A stretch of 64,000 nt of DNA from Natrinema gelatinilyticum (GTDB lineage Archaea > Halobacteriota > Halobacteria > Halobacteriales > Natrialbaceae). The translations under genes and the position numbers were made by a program. The notes beneath the pieces were generated by a model, which worked only from the letters and a program-made list of their open reading frames with translations, did not search any database and was not told the origin of the DNA. The stretch is from contig NZ_CP100756.1 in NCBI RefSeq assembly GCF_024266705.1, forward strand, positions 3,472,001 through 3,536,000, given 5' to 3'. Positions 27,258-34,892 of the stretch are shown in pieces. Numbering within the stretch: position 1 is the first letter of the stretch; each line of letters starts with the position of its first letter.

Positions 27258-27279
27258 ATGGTACAGGAAACCATTCTGT
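27258..27279. promoter_or_regulatory. Inverted repeat upstream of the RND-TrmB operon (candidate operator)
   Basis: ATGGT-N7-ACCAT (27258-27274) overlaps a second imperfect dyad ACAGGAA/ATTCTGT (27263-27279). It lies 28-49 bp before the RND start codon and just downstream of a TATA-like GTATATAC (about 27304-27311). A regulator bound here would block transcription; the coupled TrmB protein is the natural candidate. Confidence 0.4.
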
Positions 27280-27450
27280 TGTTATGATCCTACAAACTCG
27301 GCAGTATATACGTGTTTGGAAATTACACCAGAACGGTCGGAGCCCGAAATCGAGAGAATGAGCCTACAGTACTGAATGGTATAAGATTGATACAAAAATA
27401 TACTGGCTATTAAATAAGTGCCCGTTCCACCCACCGCGTCGTCGACGATG

Positions 27451-28185
27451 TCAATCGATCGAAACGGTCAGTAGATCCTCGGCGAATCGGACGTCGCCGT
27501 CGTAGTGAGTTCCGATCGACTCGAGCATTTCCTCGTGGTGACCGTCAGTGTGGGGATAGAGGTGGGTCAGGTAGACGCGACCGATTTCTCGACCGGCCAG
27601 TTCCCGACCCAGCGATTCGGGCGTCGGATGATTCGAGACGTCGACGTCGTCGGGGAACGAACAATCGTGCGCGAGGATCGCCGACCCCTCGGCGAAGTTC
27701 GCGAGCCCTGCGAAGGCCTCGCTGTCACCGCTGAACGTAAACAGATCGCCGAACCGATACGCCAGACACGGCAGCGAATGCTGCGTTTCGTAGGCCGAGA
27801 CGTCGAACCCCGCGACGGAAAACTCACCGGGAACGACCTCCCGGACCTGTAACTCGAGTTTGCCCTGCATGTACTCGTAGATCGACAGCAGGTCGTCCAC
27901 CAGGGCCTTGGTTCCCTGCGGCCCGACGATTTCGAGATGCTCCTCGCCGGCGAGCCAGCGGCCCTTTATGAGCGGCAACACGTCGGCGACGTGATCGAGG
28001 TGATGGTGGGTCAGGAGGATCGTCGAGACGTTCTCGTAGCCGACGCCTGACTGCTGGAGTCGATGGAGCACCCCGGCGCCACAGTCGATCAACAGCGTCC
28101 GGCCGTCGTCCTTGACGAGAATCCCCGCCTGAACCCGGTCGTCGGTGGGCATCGCGCTCCCCGTGCCGAGAAAGGTAATTCGCAT
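27451..28185 (-). CDS. RNase Z-like metallo-beta-lactamase-fold hydrolase
   Basis: 244 aa from ATG 28185 (MRITFLGTGSAMP, a typical start for this group; upstream extension is not family-like). The zinc motif is LTHHHLDHVAD (HxHxDH). Other ligands are SGDSEAF and the C-terminal HLYPHTDG. The sequence resembles the RNase Z/ElaC superfamily but is shorter than true tRNase Z and lacks a clear exosite arm, so it may be a ribonuclease Z paralogue or another phosphodiesterase. Not obviously in an operon. Confidence 0.82.
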   Translation of the reverse strand: MRITFLGTGSAMPTDDRVQAGILVKDDGRTLLIDCGAGVLHRLQQSGVGYENVSTILLTHHHLDHVADVLPLIKGRWLAGEEHLEIVGPQGTKALVDDLLSIYEYMQGKLELQVREVVPGEFSVAGFDVSAYETQHSLPCLAYRFGDLFTFSGDSEAFAGLANFAEGSAILAHDCSFPDDVDVSNHPTPESLGRELAGREIGRVYLTHLYPHTDGHHEEMLESIGTHYDGDVRFAEDLLTVSID

Positions 28186-28858
28186 AGGCGTGTTTGGCAC
28201 CTCCGCCCCGATAAGGATACTCTTCGTGCTCGAGGCGCCACAAAGATTAGAGCAGATGGACTCTCCGACGTGGTGTACCGTATCGATAGAATCGCCTGCG
28301 ATCACCCGTCCGATGGACCGCGTCCCGATCCGCGAACGGTACTCAGCCGCCGACGATATCGTGGAGGCGAACCGTACCGGTATCCGGACAGTGAGAGGAC
28401 GATTGACCGCTTCGAGGATTCGTTTCCGCCTTCGGTCACAAGAACGACGCTGTATCGCGTCGTCGGCTGGTTGCTGCGGCTGTATGCCGTCAGTCTGTGT
28501 TCGTCCGTGTCTACAGCGACCTGTGGTTTTTCGAAACCGCCGGTGCCCTTCCTGGACGCTGGCTGTCGACCGCCTGGATTGGCATCACGGCGATGGGATC
28601 GGTATTTCTCGTCATGTTGATTCCCCTCGATCGTGTCGTTCGGCCGAACGATCGGTAGCGAGTACGCCACCTGCGAATCGCGTCGGCACCATCGAAACCT
28701 CCCGCTATCCCTCTCGTGCCCCCGTCGTCCGCCACTGATGGTCGTCGTCACTCTCGGCCCAGCACCGCCAGTCCGACGGTCCTCCAGACGGGGAACGACT
28801 GGTCCATATCGGCGGTTTTTTCGCCACGTCGGTCGGATCGGAAGACGATACCCGGACC
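28186..28858. other. Intergenic region holding a probable broken gene
   Basis: 673 bp between the RNase Z-like gene and the Nmad-type gene. Only the frameshifted membrane-protein sequence (28400-28658) looks coding. The last 200 bp show nothing beyond a T-run at 28815-28821 that could belong to the promoter of the gene at 28859. Confidence 0.4.
28400..28658 (+). pseudogene. Frameshifted small membrane protein
   Basis: Two adjacent frames each look protein-like in turn. Up to about 28494 the frame reads PPSVTRTTLYRVVGWLLRLY. Skipping two bases (28495-28496), the next frame reads VFVRVYSDLWFFETAGALPG and then a hydrophobic helix, ending in DRVVRPNDR at TAG 28656-28658. Neither frame alone gives a sensible protein across the junction. 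This looks like a small two-helix membrane protein broken by a 2-bp insertion, or a sequencing error. The start could not be fixed. Confidence 0.4.
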
Positions 28859-29668
28859 ATGACGGTCGTTCTCGCCGGCGTCGGTGCCGATAGCACGAAC
28901 CTCGGCGCACTGGCGCCCCTCTACGACGACGGACGATTCGAATACGTCCCGATTCCCGAGAAAACCAGAGCGACAACGGAAGCCGAAACCCTGGGATCGT
29001 GGCCGCTCAGGGCGGGTGGGGGCGTGGCGGCGGACCTGACGACCCGTATCACTCCGCAACCGGTACACGACGGCACGGAGACGGTTTCAGGGGACGAACT
29101 CGAGTCCTGGCCCCTCCACCACGATCCCAACTTCGAGGCCATGACGTACGGTGAACACCGGACCAGCGGCTACGTCTCGCGGCTGCGCACACTCGAGTCT
29201 GGCGACGTCGTCGGCTTCTACGCCGGCCTTCGCCGATCCGACGGGAACCGCGCCCACCGATATCTGATCGGCTACTTCACCGTCGACCAGGTGGTGGTCC
29301 TCGGCCCCGAAACTCCGCCGACCGAGCGCGCGGCGATCATCACCGCACACTCGGAAAACGCACACGCGAAACGCGCCCGAGACGGTGACCTCTACCTCGA
29401 GAAACAGATCGTGATCGTCGACGGCCGCGAGCCCGGCGGCCTCTTCGACCGAGAGCCGATTCGGCTCAGCGACTACTACGTCGCAGACGGCAACGAGCGA
29501 CCGCAGTATTACCTGCGTGAGGAAATCGCGACCGAATGGAACGTCCGAGCCGGCGGCGCGAACATGATGTACAAACCGGCCTACCGGTGTGATCTCTCGG
29601 GGTCCGAATTCCGCGAAGTGATCGGCGTCCCCGGTGAGCGGACGGTAACCGATTCGCATACTGGCTAG
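28859..29668 (+). CDS. Nucleotide-modification-associated (Nmad-type) domain protein
   Basis: 269 aa from ATG 28859. The opening TVVLAGVGADSTNLGALAPLYDDGRF followed by YVPIPE is the pattern I associate with the Nmad domains (probably Nmad3), found near enzymes that make modified nucleotides in phages and prokaryotes. Later blocks are DPNFEAMTYGEH, GDVVGFYAGLR and GYFTVDQVVV, consistent with a full-length single-domain protein. No nucleotide-modifying enzyme lies next to it here. Identity is by recall of the family pattern and should be treated as probable. Confidence 0.6.
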   Translation: MTVVLAGVGADSTNLGALAPLYDDGRFEYVPIPEKTRATTEAETLGSWPLRAGGGVAADLTTRITPQPVHDGTETVSGDELESWPLHHDPNFEAMTYGEHRTSGYVSRLRTLESGDVVGFYAGLRRSDGNRAHRYLIGYFTVDQVVVLGPETPPTERAAIITAHSENAHAKRARDGDLYLEKQIVIVDGREPGGLFDREPIRLSDYYVADGNERPQYYLREEIATEWNVRAGGANMMYKPAYRCDLSGSEFREVIGVPGERTVTDSHTG

Positions 29669-29802
29669 ATGGACAAATCGCGCCCATCCTGCAGACCCGT
29701 CGTCGCGCATGATATTGGTTCGAGAGGGTCTGGGAACGGTAGTTCGGCCCGCCATCGGTACTGGGTCGACACACGAATACGACCTCGAGGTCGCGGCGAC
29801 GA

Positions 29803-30141
29803 CTACTGGCTCTCAGAGCGCTCGAGCGGATCGATAAACGGCGCGACATCGTCGAACGTCGGGCCGGGCTGTATCCCGTCGCCGGGATTCTCGTAGTCGA
29901 CGACGCCGTGTTCCGCGAGACGCGGAAGGTGATCGTGAATTAGCCTGATCGTGAGCGTTCGAGAATCGAGGTGTTCAGCGACTCCCGCAGTCCGATCGTC
30001 CGTCACGAGATACCGCATGAGGTCTTGAATCGTCGTTCGCTCGACCGCGCCCAGACGGCGAAGCGCGGCTCTCCGCGTTTCGTCCGAGAGGAGCACGTGA
30101 ATAGTGGACATCTCGAGAGAGTCGGACCTGACCTGTGACAT
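29803..30141 (-). CDS. DUF7344-type winged-HTH regulator
   Basis: 112 aa from ATG 30141; an internal ATG at 30111 (MSTIHVLLSDETRR) is an equally possible start. The segment LSDETRRAALRRLGA and the ending LPRLAEHGVVDYENPGDGI match the haloarchaeal DUF7344 family of small single-domain winged helix proteins, presumed DNA-binding regulators. Divergently arranged with the acyltransferase at 30323, which it may regulate. Confidence 0.75.
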   Translation of the reverse strand: MSQVRSDSLEMSTIHVLLSDETRRAALRRLGAVERTTIQDLMRYLVTDDRTAGVAEHLDSRTLTIRLIHDHLPRLAEHGVVDYENPGDGIQPGPTFDDVAPFIDPLERSESQ

Positions 30142-30322
30142 AGGCGGTCGTCGGTCGTCGGTCCATACGTCGATAGTCCCTAACCAGTTTGGTCCGGGCA
30201 CGAACCGGCTCGCACGGCTCGTGATACGAGGGACTGATTACTTTCGCGATTTGTCACGCAACCTGTACCGTCCGGAGTGGCGGTACCGAATAGATCGGTT
30301 TCTTGTAGCGTTACCTCCAACA

Positions 30323-30874
30323 GTGCCGACAGTGACAGCTTCCGACGAACCGCCGCCGCGTCACGCACGCGTCGAGCGCCACGTGACACCCGGACCGCGA
30401 AACTCGCTCGCTCACTGGACCGCCGCCCGCAATCCGATCCGGGTAGCGATCAACTACATCGTCGTCTGGCTGATCAGAATCTCTCCCAGCCTCCGTCTCA
30501 AACGCTGGCTCCTCCGCCGGATCGGCGTCACGGTCGGCGACGGCGTCTCCTGGGGCCTCGAGGCCACGCCGGACGTCTTCTGGCCCGATCTCATCACCGT
30601 CCGTTCGGATGCGATCGTCGGCTACGACGCGACGATTCTCTGTCACGAATTTCTCCAGGACGAGTACCGGACCGGAGAGGTCGTCGTCGGCGAGCGGGCG
30701 ATGATCGGAGCGGGCGCGATAATCCTCCCCGGTGTTGAAATCGGCCCGGACGCTCGGATCGCGGCGAACTCGCTCGTGACTCGTGACGTCCCACCCGGAG
30801 CGACCGTCGCGGGCGTGCCGGCGGAATCGATGGGTCGCGGGGGAACGGACCGAGACGAGGCGGATCTCGAGTAG
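30323..30874 (+). CDS. Left-handed beta-helix (hexapeptide repeat) acyltransferase
   Basis: 183 aa from GTG 30323; a second GTG at 30332 is possible, and the upstream in-frame ATG adds unlike sequence. An N-terminal helix region (IRVAINYIVVWLIRISPSLRL) may sit on the membrane. From about residue 75 the protein has hexapeptide repeats typical of LbH acyltransferases: VGDGVSWG, GERAMIGAGAIILPGVEIGP and ANSLVTRDVPPGATVAGVPA, the CoA-binding end of the fold. It should transfer an acetyl or other acyl group, perhaps to a surface sugar. Substrate unknown. Confidence 0.82.
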   Translation: MPTVTASDEPPPRHARVERHVTPGPRNSLAHWTAARNPIRVAINYIVVWLIRISPSLRLKRWLLRRIGVTVGDGVSWGLEATPDVFWPDLITVRSDAIVGYDATILCHEFLQDEYRTGEVVVGERAMIGAGAIILPGVEIGPDARIAANSLVTRDVPPGATVAGVPAESMGRGGTDRDEADLE

Positions 30875-31054
30875 CGCAGATCGGTACTCGGATCACGAGG
30901 AGGCGGGTCACGCTTTCGGGACGGCCGCTCATCGATCTGGGCCGAATCGGCGGTCACCAGACACGGAATCGAACTCGTTCGTCAATACACCGATGAGAAG
31001 CGATCGCTTCCGAACGGTCTGTTCGAGACGGATCGTCGGTCCGAGTCGCCGGAT

Positions 31055-32224
31055 CTACAGCGACGACCAGGATTGTCGGGCCTCGTTCCAGGAGGTAACG
31101 TCGGCGATCCAGCGGGCGGCGATCATCTTCTTCAGATTCTGCGCCGGGAAGCCGCCGAACGTGTCGACGGGAAGAGAGATGCCGAACGCGGGCTTGACGT
31201 CGTGGGCGACGGCTTTCTCACCGACGGAGACCACGGTCCCCTTGTCGTCGAATTCCCAGGTCTTCAGCGGTCGGTTCTCGAGCGCGCGCGAGATGTTCTC
31301 GCCGACCACTTCTGCGGCTTGCCACGCGGCCTGCGCCGTCGGTGGGGCGGGCTGGTCTCCTTGATCGATAATGGCCGAATCCCCGATGGCGAACACCCGT
31401 TCGTCCGAGGTCTGGAAGTTCGCCTCGGTCGGCAACCGGTTGTGTTCTTTCTCGAGGTCGGCGTCGTCGAACGCGTCTCGGCCAGTGATTCCGCCGGTCC
31501 AGACGAGGACATCGTACTCGAGAGGTTCGCCCTCGTCAAATTCGATCGCATCGTCGTTCGCTTCGGTGATCGGGTCGTCCGTGTGGATCCGGATGCCGGC
31601 GTCCTCTAGCAGGTCCCGAAGCGCCTGTTGGATCTCCGGATCGTTGCCGGGGAAGATTTCGTCGAGGGCCTCGACGAGGTGAATTTCGATCGGCGCACGA
31701 TGGATATCACGAAACTCTGCGATTTCGCCAGCCGTCTGAATGCCGGAGAGGCCAGCGCCGCCGATGACGATCTGTGCAGGATCGCCGCGAGTCGCGTTCT
31801 GGCTGGCGTCGGTGACGGCCTCGTGGATTTCCAGGGCGTCGTCGAGGCTCTTTAGCGTCAGCGAGTGCTCCTCGAGGCCGGGGATTCCGTAGTAGGCAGT
31901 TTGGCTCCCCAGGCCGACGAGGACGTAGTCGTACTCGACATCGTCGCCCTCCGCGAGTTCGACGACCCGTTCGTCGACGTCGAGACCGACGACTTCGTCC
32001 TTGATGAACTGGGTCGTCGGGTCCATGATCTGATCGACCGGAAAGGTGATATCCGAGCGGACGTCGGGGTCCCGAATGACGCGGTGAGACTCGTGTAGAA
32101 CGAGATGGTAATCGACGTCAGCGATCCACGTTAGCCGGGTGTTTCCCCCGAGTTCCGACTGAAGCTTTTTGATCGCACCAGTACCGGCGTAACCGGCACC
32201 GAGCACGACGACGTTCTCCGTCAT
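31055..32224 (-). CDS. Type II NADH dehydrogenase-like FAD/NAD(P) oxidoreductase
   Basis: 389 aa from ATG 32224. The N-terminal FAD-binding motif VVVLGAGYAGTGAIKKL, the NAD-binding IVIGGAGLSGIQTAGEIAE and the second FAD motif ERVFAIGDSAII are all in place, in the order of NDH-2 and sulfide:quinone reductase-like enzymes. There are no redox Cys pairs, which argues against sulfide:quinone reductase. A C-terminal amphipathic helix (FPAQNLKKMIAARWIADV) could anchor it at the membrane. It probably passes electrons from NADH to menaquinone. Confidence 0.85.
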   Translation of the reverse strand: MTENVVVLGAGYAGTGAIKKLQSELGGNTRLTWIADVDYHLVLHESHRVIRDPDVRSDITFPVDQIMDPTTQFIKDEVVGLDVDERVVELAEGDDVEYDYVLVGLGSQTAYYGIPGLEEHSLTLKSLDDALEIHEAVTDASQNATRGDPAQIVIGGAGLSGIQTAGEIAEFRDIHRAPIEIHLVEALDEIFPGNDPEIQQALRDLLEDAGIRIHTDDPITEANDDAIEFDEGEPLEYDVLVWTGGITGRDAFDDADLEKEHNRLPTEANFQTSDERVFAIGDSAIIDQGDQPAPPTAQAAWQAAEVVGENISRALENRPLKTWEFDDKGTVVSVGEKAVAHDVKPAFGISLPVDTFGGFPAQNLKKMIAARWIADVTSWNEARQSWSSL

Positions 32225-32340
32225 ACGCCACACTCGGAAACCCTATGATACAAAGGTGTTGAAACGGGGATTCGTGTGTACGGTGTTCTCATTGGACTGT
32301 GATCACACGTATCACTGATCGAACGCGGCGGCGGAGATAT

Positions 32341-33261
32341 TCACAAAATACGCTTGCCGAAGGCACTCGCTGTCAGCTCAGCCGCCAGCGTCGCCGTCTC
32401 GTTCGCCTCGTCCAGGATCGGATTCACTTCGACGACGTCCATCGATCGGAGGATGCCGTCCGCCTCATCCCGACGTGAAATCGCCTCGAAGGCGGCGTGA
32501 GCTTCCCGATAGGTGACGCCGCCGCGGACGGGGGTGCCGACTCCGGGCGCCGTCTTGGGATCGAGCCAGTCGAGGTCGAGGCTGACGTGTACGCCCTCGG
32601 TGGCGTCTGTCGCGATCGCGATCGCATCCTCGATGACGGCGGAGATGCCCCGCTGGTCGATGTCGGACATGGTAAACGCGGTCATATCGCTGTCCCGGAT
32701 CAGTGCGCGCTCGCGCTCGTCGATGCTTCGGAGGCCGACGTAGACGAGCGACGACTCGCGGAGCCCGGATGCGGGTGCCCACGTCGTCTCGCCGAACGAA
32801 CCTCGTCCGAGAGCGGCAGCCAGCGGCATTCCGTGAACGTTACCACTCGGCGAGGTCTCGGGCGTGTTACAGTCGGCGTGGGCGTCGAACCAGATCACTC
32901 CGAGAGTCGCCTCCCGCGCCGAACCGTTGATCGACCCGATCGCGACGGAGTGGTCGCCGCCCAACACGAGTGGAAACTCGCCGTTCGCGAGCGTCGACGC
33001 AACCCGATCGCTCAACGGGCGACAGACGTCTTCGATTTCCCGGAGGAATTTCGCGTTCCCGTGTCTGGGCTGGTCGGCGTCCGGATCGCGCTCTTCCGCC
33101 CTCGGCATCGACAGATCACCGTCGTCGACCGGGGCGACGCCAGCCCGTTCGAGCCCATCGGCCAGGTCCGCGTATCGGATCGCAGAGGGCCCCATGTCGA
33201 CACCGCGACGGTTCGCTCCATAGTCCATCGGCGCACCGATGATTCTGACAGCTCGTCCCAT
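32341..33261 (-). CDS. rocF: Arginase (ureohydrolase family)
   Basis: 306 aa from ATG 33261 (MGRAVRIIGAPMDYGANRRG, a standard arginase opening). All manganese-ligand motifs are present: LGGDHSVAIG, WFDAHADCNTPETSPSGNVHGM and SLDLDWLDPKTAPG. Substrate specificity favours arginase over agmatinase because of the NTPETSPSGNVHGMP loop. It hydrolyses arginine to ornithine and urea. It is divergent from the DtxR-type regulator, with a 96-bp shared spacer. Confidence 0.92.
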   Translation of the reverse strand: MGRAVRIIGAPMDYGANRRGVDMGPSAIRYADLADGLERAGVAPVDDGDLSMPRAEERDPDADQPRHGNAKFLREIEDVCRPLSDRVASTLANGEFPLVLGGDHSVAIGSINGSAREATLGVIWFDAHADCNTPETSPSGNVHGMPLAAALGRGSFGETTWAPASGLRESSLVYVGLRSIDERERALIRDSDMTAFTMSDIDQRGISAVIEDAIAIATDATEGVHVSLDLDWLDPKTAPGVGTPVRGGVTYREAHAAFEAISRRDEADGILRSMDVVEVNPILDEANETATLAAELTASAFGKRIL

Positions 33262-33321
33262 ACCCGGGATACAGCGTCGACTGGTTTGGTCGTGGCGATT
33301 CACCGATCCTGCGCTGGCGAT

Positions 33322-33345
33322 AGTTTTAGGGATGGACGATCCTAA
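33322..33345 (+). promoter_or_regulatory. Promoter and candidate DtxR-type operator
   Basis: A TATA box TAGTTTTAGG (33321-33330) lies about 32 bp before ATG 33358. Overlapping it is an inverted repeat TTAGG-N10-CCTAA (33326-33345), which resembles the DtxR/IdeR/SirR operator in half-site sequence and total length. Binding would cover the space between TATA box and start site, suggesting autorepression; the divergent arginase gene starts 65 bp away on the other side. Confidence 0.5.
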
Positions 33346-33357
33346 TCTCGCAGTAGT

Positions 33358-34038
33358 ATGATGCTGAGCGACGTGATGGAAGACTACCTCAAAGCCATCT
33401 ACCAGCTCCAGCGCGAGACGACTGATCGGATCAAGACATCCGAAATCGCCGACGAGCTGGGTGTCACGTCGCCGACCGTTACCAGCATGCTCGACAAACT
33501 CGAAGAGCGCGAACTCGTCGACCGCGAGAAGTATCGCGGGGTGACCCTGACCGACGAGGGCGAGACTGTCGCCCTCGAAATCGTCCGCCACCACCGATTG
33601 CTCGAGGCCTATCTCACGGAACACCTCGACTACGACTGGTCAGAGGTCCACGCGGAGGCCGACCGGCTCGAGCACCACATCAGCGAGGAATTCGAGGAGC
33701 GCGTCGCCGACGCCCTCAGCGAACCCACCGTCGATCCCCACGGGTCGCCGATTCCAAGCGCCGACCTCGAACCGCCTGAACGTCCCGAGGGCGAGTCGAT
33801 TACCGAATTCGACGAAGGGACCACAGTAACGGTCGCCGAAGTCGCCGACCACGACCCGGCCGTCCTCTCGTATCTCGCCGACCACGGCGTCGAACCCGGC
33901 GTCGAACTGGAGATCCTCGAGATTGCACCGTTCGGAATGGTGACGGCTCGCTCGAACGAAGTCAACGAACCCGTCTCACTGCCGGAATCCGTCGCTCACC
34001 ACGTCCGGGTCGCGAAACCGACGGAACCGAAGCCGTAG
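33358..34038 (+). CDS. DtxR/SirR-family metal-dependent transcriptional regulator
   Basis: 226 aa from ATG 33358 (or the adjacent ATG 33361). Residues 1-60 form a winged HTH (MEDYLKAIYQLQRE, then ELGVTSPTVTSMLDKLEER). Residues about 65-130 form the metal-binding dimerisation domain with HHRLLEAYL and HAEADRLEHHISEEFEERV. The last 75 residues are a FeoA-like SH3 domain (EGTTVTVAEVADHDP). It should repress iron- or manganese-uptake genes when the metal is bound. Confidence 0.92.
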   Translation: MMLSDVMEDYLKAIYQLQRETTDRIKTSEIADELGVTSPTVTSMLDKLEERELVDREKYRGVTLTDEGETVALEIVRHHRLLEAYLTEHLDYDWSEVHAEADRLEHHISEEFEERVADALSEPTVDPHGSPIPSADLEPPERPEGESITEFDEGTTVTVAEVADHDPAVLSYLADHGVEPGVELEILEIAPFGMVTARSNEVNEPVSLPESVAHHVRVAKPTEPKP

Positions 34039-34176
34039 TCATCGCCGCCGGTCCCCGAACCGACCTCACCGGTGGATTGAACGGTTGGGACTCGCTGACC
34101 GACAGAACGAACTGGAATTACGCAAAGCGCCGATCCAATCAGCACAATCTCGACCGAACGCGCCGTTGACCCGCCG

Positions 34177-34186
34177 GGTTTAAGGA
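34177..34186 (+). promoter_or_regulatory. Promoter of the HTH regulator gene
   Basis: GGTTTAAGG centred 28 bp before ATG 34209, the leaderless spacing. Confidence 0.5.
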
Positions 34187-34208
34187 ACGCAACTACGAAT
34201 ATGCGACT

Positions 34209-34742
34209 ATGTCATCCATCGAACTCACACCCAGCCAAAAGAAAATACTCCGCGCGCTGACGAACCTCCACAAAGAGTCCGAAGACGCGATCAAGGGGGA
34301 AGATATCGCGGAACAGGTCGACCGTAACCCCGGCACGATTCGGAACCAGATGCAGAGTCTCAAAGCCTTGCAGTTGGTAGAAGGGGTACCTGGGCCGAAA
34401 GGCGGCTACAAACCCACGGCCTCCGCCTACGAGGCACTCGAGATCCAACAGATGGACGAACCCGCGGCGGTCCCGATGCAACACGAAGGCGAACTCGTCG
34501 AGGACACCATCATCGAGGAAATCGACCTCTCGAGCGTCCACCATCCGGAACTCTGTCGCGCGGAGGTTCACATCCAGGGATCGCTCAGCGACATTCACGA
34601 AAACGACGCGGTCACCGTCGGCCCGACGCCGCTCTCGAAACTCGTCATCGAGGGAACCGTCGACGGGAAAGACGACACAAACAACATCATCATCCTTCGG
34701 ATCGACGACATGATCGCGCCCGCGGAAGAACCGGCACACTGA
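34209..34742 (+). CDS. Winged-HTH regulator with C-terminal sensor-like domain
   Basis: 177 aa. The N-terminal half is a winged HTH of Rrf2/TrmB-like type: TPSQKKILRALTNLHKE, then GEDIAEQVDRNPGTIRNQMQ and GPKGGYKPTASAYEAL, where GPKGGY forms the wing. The C-terminal half (about 85-177) is a beta-rich domain with EEIDLSSVHHPELCRAEVHI and ENDAVTVGPTPLSKLVIEG; the HH and Cys could bind a metal, but this is a guess. The family is widespread in haloarchaea; its ligand is not known to me. Confidence 0.78.
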   Translation: MSSIELTPSQKKILRALTNLHKESEDAIKGEDIAEQVDRNPGTIRNQMQSLKALQLVEGVPGPKGGYKPTASAYEALEIQQMDEPAAVPMQHEGELVEDTIIEEIDLSSVHHPELCRAEVHIQGSLSDIHENDAVTVGPTPLSKLVIEGTVDGKDDTNNIIILRIDDMIAPAEEPAH

Positions 34743-34892
34743 ATCGGTGCGTACTCCCCGTCTCTTCTCTTTCCGTACAGCGACCGTGACTGCGTCCGCA
34801 TTCTCGAATCCGTGGATACGTTCCGCTCACTGCAGTGGATACTGTCGATGCCGTTCAGCCCACAATCCGTCTCAAAATCGTGTGCGTCGCGG

